Source of the DNA: an uncultured Eubacteriales bacterium | GTDB lineage: Bacteria; Bacillota; Clostridia; Oscillospirales; Oscillospiraceae | DNA length: 64,000 nt | Assembly (NCBI GenBank): GCA_900079765.1 | Contig: LT599017.1 | Span: 186,001 to 250,000 of the forward strand | Reading direction: 5' to 3' | Part shown: positions 36,972 to 47,500 of the stretch, piece by piece | Layout: each line of letters opens with the position of its first letter | How positions within the stretch are numbered: the stretch's first letter is position 1 | Notes under the pieces: model-generated | The model's input: the letters and a program-made list of their open reading frames with translations, nothing else | Told to the model about the DNA's origin: nothing | Databases searched by the model: none | Translations under genes and position numbers: made by a program

Positions 36972-36981
36972 CATGTATAAG

Positions 36982-37019
36982 AAAAGAGGACCTCTCAGTT
37001 TTGAGAGGTCCTCTTTTTT
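36982..37019 (+). terminator. Rho-independent terminator of gene 1
   Basis: A perfect 16-bp stem (36982-36997 with 37002-37017) has a four-base loop GTTT and ends in a T run reaching 37019. It begins 10 bases after the TAG of gene 1 and before the promoter of gene 2, so it separates the two transcription units. Confidence 0.95.
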
Positions 37020-37059
37020 GTACTTTATAGGGAAAAGGGTAGAAAAAAGGAGGCTTTTG

Positions 37060-37088
37060 TTGACAGGAAAGATGTGGGGTGATAAAAT
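37060..37088 (+). promoter_or_regulatory. Sigma-A-type promoter for the gene 2-4 operon
   Basis: TTGACA (37060-37065) and TAAAAT (37083-37088) are 17 bases apart. A TG at 37080-37081 forms an extended -10 element. Transcription should start near 37095, giving a leader of about 65 bases. The sites match vegetative sigma factor consensus almost perfectly. I see no obvious operator in the short leader. Confidence 0.85.
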
Positions 37089-37160
37089 TAACGTGAATAA
37101 TTATGTAAATTGACCTTTTATATCCTATAGTCAAAAAAAGGACGGAAAGGGGGGCGGGGC

Positions 37161-40100
37161 GTGAAAAACAAACGGTTTTTTCGCCGCATTTTGGCAGGTA
37201 TTAGCCTTGCGGCGGCCATTACGGTGGCCACTGTCCTGGTCGTCTTCTCCCTGGGTTCGGCGGACCCCTCTGTTAATTTTAACTGCCTTACCTTCAAGGT
37301 GGCAGAGGATGGCAGTATCCAGGCCCTTGTCACCATTACCGCTGAGAACATCCCCTATCTCGCCAGTATGGATTTTAGTATTAATTATAACGAAAAATAC
37401 TTTGTACCCTCAGACGCGCTGACCAACGAGGCGTTAGCCGTCCCGAATAATAGCAGTATAGCGACGCAGGCGTTCTTTCAGCAGGACAACAGCCTCTATT
37501 TGATCGATAGCGGCGGCAACAAGGTGTCCCCGTTTTTGAAGGAGCCGAGCGCTTCGAGTGGAAGCCTGAAGTTGGGTCTGCTCGGCACGGATGGAACGGA
37601 TAAGCTGCTGTCTATGGCTCTGTACATGGACAATAAAATTCGTCCGCAAATAAATGGGAGCAAGGTCAAATGGCTGCCACAATATGAGAACGAAGCAATA
37701 GATGGAAGTGCCCGTTTGGCCATTCTCGCGGACGGAACGGTAGCAGACAAAAAGGGTGCGGTTATCGGCACTCTCAGTTTCCGGGTGGACCCCGCCTATC
37801 TGAGCGAGATGGTGCAGAAATTCAACGCGAACGGCATCATTACCAACCCGGCACCGGGCGAAAAGGCCTATCTCCTTGGGTTGAGCGGTAAGCTGCAGAG
37901 CAACGACGTGTGGGTCGTGATGGATTACTATTATGACGATTGGGGTGCCCCTTCTGAGGTGAATCAGCGAACCTATACTAAGAGCGCACCCACCACCCCT
38001 GATGGTAAAACCATGCACATTAACTTTAATTTCAACTTCCCCAAGGTGCTGGTGACGGCAGACCTGGCGGAGGATAACGTTACAATTAATGCCTACGACG
38101 CCTACACCAACGGCAACATTACCGACCTGGCCGCCGCCCTGCGCAAATACAGCCCCACCGTCCGCGCCGGGTATGCCGACGGCAGCTTTGAGGACTTCGT
38201 GATCCCCTGGGGTGCAGCGGACGCCAAGTATGAATACAAGGTATACCGGGTTGATGGCAGCGGGAACGAGACCCTTCTCGCCCCCGGCGACTATGACGCC
38301 AAGGGCGGTAAATACCGCGTGGAGCAGCATTTCTTCTATACCGAGGACGGCGTAGAGAAGAAGTACCCCATGGTCCGCTCGGTAAACCTTACCGTGACAC
38401 CGGTGACGGCTTTGGGCGTCTCCGGCACGAACCTGAATAAGACCTACCTGAACACCGCCGGCAGCGTGAGTCCCGTACCTGCCATAACCTCCAGGCTGGA
38501 GCTGCCCGATGAGGCGGTGCTGGCGGTCAGCCCCGCGCCCGCCGCTGCCAGTCTGACCTTGCCCCTGGCCCTGTCCGGCTGGACGAACCACCCTGACGAC
38601 CTGAGCCAGACGAAGGCTCTGGATGGTACGTCATGGCCTATCGACTCTGCCACCAATACCATTACTTTTGGCGCGGGCGCGGGTACATATGAGTTTACGC
38701 AGCCCCTGGCCCGGGCGGACATCGAAACGGCCTACCCCTGGCTGACCGTGCCGAGCGATTACACTCTGACCGCCACCCGAGTCATCGTCGTGAACCCGGG
38801 CGAATTCGTGGACGAGGGGGATTATGCTGTCACCGCCACCCGCGTGGGGTCGAGCGGCGAAAACGCTGCGTTTACCGTGACCAGGTCCGGCGCGCCGCTG
38901 AACGCTGGCAGCACTGTAAAGCTCTACCTGCCCAATGGACAAGAGGTCGCCGCAAGCGATTACACATATGACACGGCGAGCAGTACCATCACCACGATCG
39001 CTGATGACATTTATGATACCGCGCTGCGCAGGTATCTGAACCTGGGCGGTTGGTTCGTCGTGACCATTCAGGAGAACGGTGTCGCGGGCGTAACGGAGAA
39101 ACCTGTATTCCTGGCTCTGCGGGACAACCTCTATCTGGAGGACCGGGTCGGGGACAAGGACGCTGCCACAGGAAACCTCGGCAGATTCGACTTCTCCGGG
39201 GACCTGGCGGGCATCTTCCCTTATCAGCGCTCCAAGGGGCTGGGCAGCTCCATGGTGCTCCCTGTCGGGTACTATGTGGACACCACCTATGACGGCGCAA
39301 CCGGCGCGCCGGGCGGCAGACTCTCCACCGTCAAGGCCACCTGGGAGAGCACGGACCCTGTGCAGGATACAACCAACACAGACCTCTACACCTATGGCCC
39401 GCAAGACTACGATAGTGCCCGGTTTGACGGGTACGGCCTGGTGACCAACCCAGCCACCGACCTCAAGCGGGTGGAAATTCGGGTGGAGGACGACCAGGAT
39501 AAGGACCTCGGCGGCATCACGGACCTCACCCTGACCTGCGCGCCCGGCTCTTCGGGAGCTGCCCTGACCGAAGACGGGCAGGTGGCGGGCATTGTCTACG
39601 ACACCCGGCAGGTGGGCTACCGCGTCCGGCAGGAGTTTACTTTGATCCTGACCAACACGGGCACCAAGGATATCCATGGCCTACGCCTGGACCTCCCGAC
39701 GGACAGTAAGTATGAGATCATTAAGGCGCCGGCGACCTATCTGGCCCCCGGTATGTCGACCACCTTCATCATCACCTACGTGTACGGCCTTACGCCGGAT
39801 GTTCACTTGGAGACCATCCACATCACCACCGCCCAGAGCGACCTGGCGGACAAGACCTTCACCGCCCGGTTCCGCGTCATTCCCGGTGCGATCAGGAAGG
39901 TTCAGGTCGTGACCAACTCTCCCGTGACCGCCGCCACGCCCCCAACGCCCATCATGGGTGTCGCCGGGATCGCCACGGGCCTGGCGGAGGGCACGCCGGG
40001 CGCGGTTACTACCCCCAAGACGACGGGTGCGGATCTGCCCAGCGCGGTGGCCGGCCCCATCGGGTACGAGGCGGGTTACAAATATGTCTGGATTCGCAGC

Positions 40101-41543
40101 GAGACTTTTGATATGTACGAAATCGGAGAGGTCTACTACTACGAGAGCGGTACTGCCAACAAGGTGTACCTGACCGAGTATGAGTATACCGGTGAGAACG
40201 GGGAAGGAGAGCAGGTTCGGTACTGGTTTTTCTTGATGCCGGACGACGATGTGACCGTCCACGTGGACTTCGTGGAGCCTGACGTCTCAAAGCTGCGGTT
40301 ATCCGCCATCATTCCGGAGGCAAAGAAGGACGCGGGCAGCATGACGCTCCGTACCCTCCGCCGTTGGGACAATTCCTCTCAGATCGTCAACGGCGACCCG
40401 CTGACCGAGGAGGAGTCCGGGCTGGACCACTTCCTTGTGGTGCTGGACGACGACGACGCCCAGGCCCAGCTCACCATAAGGCTGCGGCAGGTGATCGCGC
40501 TTATCCCAGGGAACGACAATATTCCTGTTAATGTGCTCATCAAGAATATGAAGGACGGCGTGATACTGAAAAATGAGGCGGGCGATACAGCCGCACCGAC
40601 CACACACGTGAGTCTGGACTTCAAAGCACCCGACGCGGGGGAATCGGTGGATATCGTCGTCACAGTGTCCTGCGTGCCTCTCGGGGCAACGGCGGAGGTT
40701 GCCCGGAGCGTCACCGTTACCTTCTCCAAGCCGCCTAAGGAGCTTGCGTATATGCTAGAGTATGGCAACTCGCCCTACGGCATGATTATGAATAGCAGCT
40801 TGTCTGACGCAAGCAAGGCGTTTGCGAAGGCGGAGTTTGTAAAGACGTATTCCTTTACAAATCAACTGCTCACGCCGGACAAGGCAAAGAACAACGGACT
40901 AAAAAACATCTACTACACTGAAGCCTGGGGCGCGGGCACGAATTACGACCTTGCCGATACGGCCCTCTTCGTCTACCCCGGGGAAGACTTCCTGGATCCG
41001 GGAGTCAGCGGGGTGAAGGACTTTGCCAACAGGCCGGTGGCTGCGGCGGACATCAACCGCACTGTGAAGGTGACGCTTCTGGAGGACAGCGCCACGGCCC
41101 AGGCTGACCGGTTCTCCGGCGGCGAAACCATTACCTTGGACCTGGGGACGGCAGATACGGCGGTAGTGACGGACTGGTGGAAGGACCCCGTCGGCGGGAT
41201 GGAATCCCTGATCCGCCCCGGCGTGTATACGCTGGTATATACCTTTACCGATTACGATGGAACCACCAAGCGGGAGATTGAGCGCCCGCTCATCATCCTG
41301 CCCAGAAACGGTGACGTAACTGCTGACCGGACCGTGGGAGAGAGCGACGCGAAGACCATTGAAAACCGTGTTTCCGACCCGTTGGGCTATACTGCCGACG
41401 AGGCGGACTATCCGGACCGACGGCTCTTCCAATACCGGGTGTGCGACGTAAATAACGACGAGAACTTTAACAATATCGACGCGAACCTTGCACGGGACAG
41501 CGGAGACATCGTGTTCTTCTACGAGCCGGTGGACTACAAGTAA
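37161..41543 (+). CDS. Secreted multidomain protein with cohesin-like N-terminus and C-terminal dockerin (gene 2)
   Basis: Encodes 1460 residues. An in-frame TAG at 37128 leaves GTG 37161 as the first usable start; it is preceded by a purine-rich stretch (37144-37154) rather than a classical AGGAGG. Residues 1-34 form a signal peptide: basic KNKRFFRR, long hydrophobic core, likely cleavage after GSA, no lipobox. Residues 38-265 resemble a cohesin or carbohydrate-binding beta-sandwich. Residues about 793-900 look like an Ig-like repeat (LILTNTGTKDIHGL). Residues about 914-1036 end in FFLMPDDDVTVHVDF, an InlB-B-like signature. Residues 1037-1200 are cadherin-like. A GNSPYGMIM module from residue 1205 leads into the dockerin, with loops at 1385 and 1429. 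Same strand and 45 bases ahead of gene 3. It probably works as an extracellular component of the same assembly; the exact function is unknown. Confidence 0.93.
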   Translation: MKNKRFFRRILAGISLAAAITVATVLVVFSLGSADPSVNFNCLTFKVAEDGSIQALVTITAENIPYLASMDFSINYNEKYFVPSDALTNEALAVPNNSSIATQAFFQQDNSLYLIDSGGNKVSPFLKEPSASSGSLKLGLLGTDGTDKLLSMALYMDNKIRPQINGSKVKWLPQYENEAIDGSARLAILADGTVADKKGAVIGTLSFRVDPAYLSEMVQKFNANGIITNPAPGEKAYLLGLSGKLQSNDVWVVMDYYYDDWGAPSEVNQRTYTKSAPTTPDGKTMHINFNFNFPKVLVTADLAEDNVTINAYDAYTNGNITDLAAALRKYSPTVRAGYADGSFEDFVIPWGAADAKYEYKVYRVDGSGNETLLAPGDYDAKGGKYRVEQHFFYTEDGVEKKYPMVRSVNLTVTPVTALGVSGTNLNKTYLNTAGSVSPVPAITSRLELPDEAVLAVSPAPAAASLTLPLALSGWTNHPDDLSQTKALDGTSWPIDSATNTITFGAGAGTYEFTQPLARADIETAYPWLTVPSDYTLTATRVIVVNPGEFVDEGDYAVTATRVGSSGENAAFTVTRSGAPLNAGSTVKLYLPNGQEVAASDYTYDTASSTITTIADDIYDTALRRYLNLGGWFVVTIQENGVAGVTEKPVFLALRDNLYLEDRVGDKDAATGNLGRFDFSGDLAGIFPYQRSKGLGSSMVLPVGYYVDTTYDGATGAPGGRLSTVKATWESTDPVQDTTNTDLYTYGPQDYDSARFDGYGLVTNPATDLKRVEIRVEDDQDKDLGGITDLTLTCAPGSSGAALTEDGQVAGIVYDTRQVGYRVRQEFTLILTNTGTKDIHGLRLDLPTDSKYEIIKAPATYLAPGMSTTFIITYVYGLTPDVHLETIHITTAQSDLADKTFTARFRVIPGAIRKVQVVTNSPVTAATPPTPIMGVAGIATGLAEGTPGAVTTPKTTGADLPSAVAGPIGYEAGYKYVWIRSETFDMYEIGEVYYYESGTANKVYLTEYEYTGENGEGEQVRYWFFLMPDDDVTVHVDFVEPDVSKLRLSAIIPEAKKDAGSMTLRTLRRWDNSSQIVNGDPLTEEESGLDHFLVVLDDDDAQAQLTIRLRQVIALIPGNDNIPVNVLIKNMKDGVILKNEAGDTAAPTTHVSLDFKAPDAGESVDIVVTVSCVPLGATAEVARSVTVTFSKPPKELAYMLEYGNSPYGMIMNSSLSDASKAFAKAEFVKTYSFTNQLLTPDKAKNNGLKNIYYTEAWGAGTNYDLADTALFVYPGEDFLDPGVSGVKDFANRPVAAADINRTVKVTLLEDSATAQADRFSGGETITLDLGTADTAVVTDWWKDPVGGMESLIRPGVYTLVYTFTDYDGTTKREIERPLIILPRNGDVTADRTVGESDAKTIENRVSDPLGYTADEADYPDRRLFQYRVCDVNNDENFNNIDANLARDSGDIVFFYEPVDYK
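41310..41500 (+). other. Dockerin-like module of gene 2
   Basis: Loop 1 at residue 1385 reads DVTADRTVGESD, with Thr at position 3, so it is weaker than consensus. Loop 2 at residue 1429 reads DVNNDENFNNID and is good. The loops are 44 residues apart, wider than in classical type I dockerins, and YRVC precedes loop 2 exactly as in gene 3. Confidence 0.7.
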
Positions 41544-41588
41544 GCGGAAAAACCACAGTATACAAAAGGGGAGAGGAGGCGGCCAACG

Positions 41589-44500
41589 ATGAAAATGATG
41601 TGGAAGCGGGTGCTGAGCGCGGTCCTGGCGTTTATACTGCTCTTTAGCTCTATTAACTACGCGCTGGCCGCCGATACACCCTATTTGCTTGTTTTTTTCA
41701 ATGTGAACTATAAGTTGAATGGGAAAGCGTTTGAGCGGCGGTACAATGCGGAACTCCCTAAAGACTCCGGCGAATATGATTCCGGAGAATATATTTCCTG
41801 GTCTTCCGGAGCCCCATATACGCTGCAGTCGCTGGCGGAGGACAGCGGCGAGTTTCCTGTCAGCCCCGCCGGTCGCGTCCCGGATTTTCAATTCGCGGGC
41901 TGGACGGTATATACGGGAGATAGAGATGATTTTTCGGCCTTTACGGATTCGGGTGCAGGAGAAATACTTGATCCCAATGTGGGAATCGTCGCGGATCAGT
42001 TTGAGGATCAGGTAGACTGGACGTGGCGGAAGGCGAATACCGGCTACTCGCAGCTTCCGCTGGTCGGTCGCTGGAAACTGTCCGGCGATGCGGCACCCCT
42101 GGCGTTGGCACCCGTAAACGGCGGCGAGGACGCTGTTACCGGGGTCTATGGCGACGGCGGCTATTACACGCTTTATGGCGTGGAGACCGCCGACAGGAGC
42201 GCGGCGGACCTGGCGGCATATGAGGTGGATTTCGACGCCGGAACGAACGAGTATTGGCTTCGGGTGCTGGCGGGGACGGATACGGTCAGCCTGAGCATCA
42301 TTGCCCCGGAGCCCTATGTCTACGACGGGGCCACGGCGGGGGAGCTGGCCGGGCTGACCGGGCAGACGCCAGGCGCATATGTGTCGGTCAACGGGGGCCC
42401 GGCGGCCCTGATGACGAAGACCGTCCTGAACGACAGCACAGGGGCCGCGCCGTCCTGGACCAGAAGGAACAGTGCGGATTACCCCGCCCGCTCTCAGTGG
42501 ACGGTGACGGGGCTTGCCCTAAATCAGACTGCGGCAGCGGACCCCTATAACGAGGTCACCGTCACCATTATTCCCCCCAACGGGGATGTGAGCAAGAAAA
42601 CGGTCTACACCTTCCATATTCAGCGCCTGGGAGAACCCAGCCTCATCACCGACCCGGGCAATACGCCCTCCGGCATGATCATGCGGGAGGGCAAGATCGC
42701 GGACGCCAAAAAGACCGAGGCTCTGAATGGGTTTGAAAGTACAAGAACGCTCACGGTCAGCCTCTTCGGGAGCAGCGCGGTGAACAACGGCGGAGCTGTT
42801 TATGGCGGTGCCTACAGCGCGAACGCATGGACAAGTGCCACGGAGGACGTGGACCTGGACCCGGCGGCAATCGTGGCCTACCAGAACAGCGCCTTCACCG
42901 TTCCGGGTTTTCAGGTTACCGATAGCGTGGGCAATACGGTATCCGGCGGAGACTATAAGGACACCATGCAATACCAGCTCGCCCTGCGCCTGGAGAGCAA
43001 GCTCACTTGGGGCAGCGACACCGTGGGCGAGAAGGGGACGGTAAATTACTATGACGGGACGGGGTTGACCACAACGGCGGTCACCCCCTACGTGACAACT
43101 TCGGACGGTAAAATTTCCTTTGATTTAAAGGGAATGAATGTGGTCCCCGGGATTTACAGTCTGGAATATGCCTTCCAAGACCCTATCTCGGGCGAGACCT
43201 ACACCAGTGACGAGGACAGCTTCCAAGTCAATAAGGAGAACGCCTCTTGCTTTAAGCGCACCCTGATCGTGTTGCCCATCCCTGGAGACGTGGACATGGA
43301 TGGCACCGTAACGGTGGCGGACTCCTTGGCGATGGAAGCGATGCTGGCCGGCGGCAGCGCCTTTGACACGGCCCTCCAAGCGGGTGACCCCACCGCCAGT
43401 CTGATTGCTTACCGTGTGTGCGATGTGGACGGGGACGGCGATTTTAACCAGAGCGATATCACAGCCGTTTGGAACGGCTACGCGCCCACGGTGACGGCGA
43501 ACCTGAGTAAATCCGATTACTTCTATCTGCCGCTGCCCGGTTCCGGGGGCAGCGGTACGCGAAGCGCACCCATAGATAAGGATGCCAGCAAGCCTGTGTT
43601 GACTCTGGACTACTTAGGTAAAACCCCAGAGACCTTTGACTTGGGAAAGCTCAACAATGGCACTGACCTATCCCAGCCAGCGGACTTCGGCACCGGGCTG
43701 GAGCTGGGCGACGTGTTCTGGGTGGGTGTCCGCCTGGAGCTGCCATCTGGCTATACCGCCGCGGACGGCGGCGCACTAAAGATGGAGCTTGCCGCCGCCA
43801 CCATGAGCATTGCCTACGACAGCACGCTGGTAAAGCCGGTGGCACTTGATGGTCTTAACTGGGAAGAGACGCTGGAGAAATACAATATCCGCAGCGGCAC
43901 CGATGGTGTGTACACCAACTATATGTGGAGCAACGACTGTTCTATCATCGTGGGCTCAGAGACTGACAAGACTCCTGGCCTATCAGGGCAGTATACCGCA
44001 GGCGCGTCCAAGGCCATCCTCCCGCTGGAGGCGGCGGCGGGGAGCAGCAACATCAGAGAACTGCGCGTAGCCGTCAGGCTGGAGAGCGGGAGCAAGGTAT
44101 ACCGCAGCTTGGGCGGAGCGGGGAGTGACTATGTCCTGCTGCGGGTGCCCTTTCAGGTGGTCTCCCACCCCAACAGGGCAACGGGACTGCAGGCTCTGGA
44201 ATTGTCTCTTGGCCCGAAGGAATTGTCCTTTGCCGGGCTCACTTCAGGTGGCGGCACCTCGCTCCTGGCCGCCGCATGGGACAATATTGGCGGTGACCCC
44301 GTCTTCGGCGGCGCGACAGGCAACCTGGCACGGCAGCTGACCTATGGCCGCGGTACTGCGCTGAACCTTCAGTTGGGAGAGGACAAGACCGAATACCAGC
44401 TCCTAGCCAACCAGACGAACAGCGGGAAAACCGTCTACGGCGAGCCATTCTCGGTGCTTGCCGGTACGGGCGGGATGACGGCTGACGACATGGCGGGCCT

Positions 44501-47500
44501 GCCAGAGGGACTCAGTTATACGAGTACGGGCAGCAAGGCGGGCTATATCGAGGGATCCCCCAAAGAGGCGGGAGCGTTCAAATTCTACGTGGGCAACAAG
44601 CCCTGCAAGATCGTTGTGGAGAAGGCGGTACTGGAACTGACCACGACGGCCCAGAAGATCTACTACGGGGAAAATCTGTCCAGCCTGACCTTTACCTACA
44701 ACGTGAGCCAGATTAAACAAATTGACAAGGATAAAGGCTTTACAGGAACTGGCGCGGAGAGTGAACTCTCCCAGCTAACCGGTTACGTAAGGCCGACGCT
44801 GAGTCCGGTGACAGAGCTGACCGGCGGCAGCGGGGTCTCTGCCGGGACGCCGGTAGGGAAGTACTACATCACGCTGACCGGCGGAAGCAGCGCGAATTAT
44901 ACGTTGCGTTATATTAAGAGCGGATATAACGTGGAAGGAGCCTTCGACGGCGGGTATGGCAAGCTGGAGATTTTGCCCCGACCCGTGGTGATTAAAGAGC
45001 TCCTGAAGGATGAGGCCGATCCTATCGCCGCCATCATGTACGACGGTGTACAGACTCGGTTTACCGGGATGCTTGGCTACTATCAGAGTGGTGATTTCCT
45101 TACCCGCGCGGGAACTGCCGCCTATGGCATGACGCTGTCCTCTTTCGGCGTCTGCGACGGCGATGAGTTGGTCCTTACCTACCAGGCAGACTTTATCAAG
45201 CGCGCCACGGACACTGAGACGAGGTTTGTACTCAGCGGCGCGGTGGAGTACCGGGACATGGCGATCAGCAATCTGGTACTGAAGGCCGGGGTGGAGGACA
45301 ATGACAACTACGTGCTGGTAGATCCCAAGCTGGACACGCCCACGGCCGTGAACGCCGGCAAGGTGTTCGACCGCCCTGCCAAAAAGGTGGAGATTTTGAA
45401 GGGTATCGGCACGAGCTACAACACCGGCGCCTATCTCTATCTATCGGGAATGACCATCCAAATCACCTATGAGGCGGAGTCGAACACCGCCACCAATACC
45501 TTGAGCTATAGCGACAGGAGCTCCTTCGCCAACAGCGGCGTACAGGTTACATGGGAGAACAGCGCCGACGTCGCCGTACCCACTGTCGGACATGACGTGA
45601 TGGAGAGCGCGAGCCACGAGTATTTCGTCCTCTCAGCCAGCGCCCACAATGGGAAGTATATCATTGTATGGGTGCCCACCAGGGCGGAGGACGGGACCAT
45701 GGCCTATGTGAAGGCCGCCGTCGAGGCCCCGCTGAGCGTCTCCAAAGCCAAGCTGACTTTGACCCTGGACCGCGTGGGCCGCTACTACGGCGAGAATAAC
45801 CCGGCAGTCACCTTTTCCTATGATCCCAGCCAGCTCCCCGAGGCGACCCGCATCGCACTGACAAGCGCCCTGGGGCATGCCCCCACAGGGAAGAGCTCGG
45901 AGCTGGCGGAGCAGCTTGCCGGCTATCAGGCGCCCACCATCGAGGTGCGGGATGCGCTCTACAACCCGACGAGCAGCGCTGCCCCCACCAAGGAGGTAAA
46001 CGCCTCGTCTCCCGTGCCGGCGAACTCCTACTTCAGCATTATCCACGGCGGCGGCAGCAACGACTTTGACTTTAATTACGCCACCGTATCTTCCGTGGAC
46101 CCCAGAACAGACTATGGCTATAACTATTTCGACGTAGAACCCCGGCCCATCGTGGTTAGCCGGGTGGTTATGTCCACGGAGAATGCCGACTCCAAATATT
46201 TTCTCTATGACAACACCAGCCTTCTCCAACTGTACAGCGTAACCTCCAGCGCGGGGAAGGAGAAGGTCACCGCCACCTCAAGCGGCACGGAGAAAAGCGG
46301 TGAGCTGGTGGACCGGTTCATCGCCGCCCTGCCCTCCAACGCGGACAGGACCTACTATCCCGCCGGGGACTATCGGTCCGCCACGCTGAAGACTGGGTAT
46401 TCTCTCACGGGCAGCGCCATTGTCAACAGCGACGAGCTCTCCCTGACCTATCAGGCCAACTATAAGGCTGACGCCGGCAGGACCGAGGTGCCCTATTTTA
46501 CCCTGACGCAGGGGAGCGAACGCCGTAATGTTGACATTCGCTACATCGCCCTGGTTGATAAGAGCACCAACAAGTCTAACGGCAACTACGTGCTGGTATA
46601 CGACAACGCGACGAACGCCGTTGACAGGATCCCCAAGATAGGCACTGCCAATGGCAGCGTCAAGCTCCGCGCGATCAAGAGCATCGAAATCATCCAAAAC
46701 CCCGTCAGCACCTATGAATATGGGAATACGCTCAGTTTGGACCAGATGATCCTGGCAATCACCTTTGAGACCGAGGGTGACAATGCGGCGTACAACGCCG
46801 TCCAGCAGAAGAAGTTCGTAGCCTACGTGGAAAATGGCGTGATGACCGGCAACAGCTTTGCGGACTTGGGCCTCTACGTGGGCTGGGCGCCCTTTGAGAG
46901 CGAGGCCACAGGCGACGCGGCGGCCCTTGCCTGGGCCGAGGCTCACCCGGCCGAGCATGGCAGCTTTCCCACCGTGATCGACCACGCGGGCCGCCAGCTG
47001 ATGATCTACGGGCGGCGGTACGACGGTGACCCCACCGTCTCCGCGATGACTGCGATTCAGGGCGGCATCAAGGTGGCGAAAAGGACCCTGCCTTTGAAGG
47101 TTACCCCCCAGTACCGCTACTATGGCGAGCCGAACCCCCAATATGAATTTACCTTTCAGATGAAGGATCTGGCCGAGCCGGACCGGACGAAGGTGACAGG
47201 GCATTCCCTGGTCGGATCGGCCAATCAGCTGGGCACGTCTGCCGACAGCGCCGCGCTGCGCGCGCTGGGCGGCTACTACGAGGGGCCCCAGTTTGATACC
47301 GCGGTCGACAAGTCCACCGAAGTGGGCAGCGGCTATCCGCTCACTCTTTCGGGCGGGGGGATGGACAACTATATCTTCGGCTATACGGGCTCCGCCATCC
47401 GCATTTTCCGCAGACCCATCATCATCGAAAAGGTCACCAAGGATCCGGTCTATACCATATCCAGGAACAACACCTCCAGCGAATTCACCACCTCCGCGGG

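Noticed and set aside
36880-36971. Sortase-type C-terminal anchor in gene 1
   Set aside because: The last residues (GGSRAVLLTPYNP) contain no LPxTG-like motif, hydrophobic segment or basic tail. The C-terminus of gene 4 likewise lacks one.
37060-37113. Short TTG-initiated reading frame after an AAGGAGG-like sequence between genes 1 and 2
   Set aside because: It would code only 17 residues and lies exactly on the -35 and -10 elements of a near-consensus promoter, which explains the sequence better.
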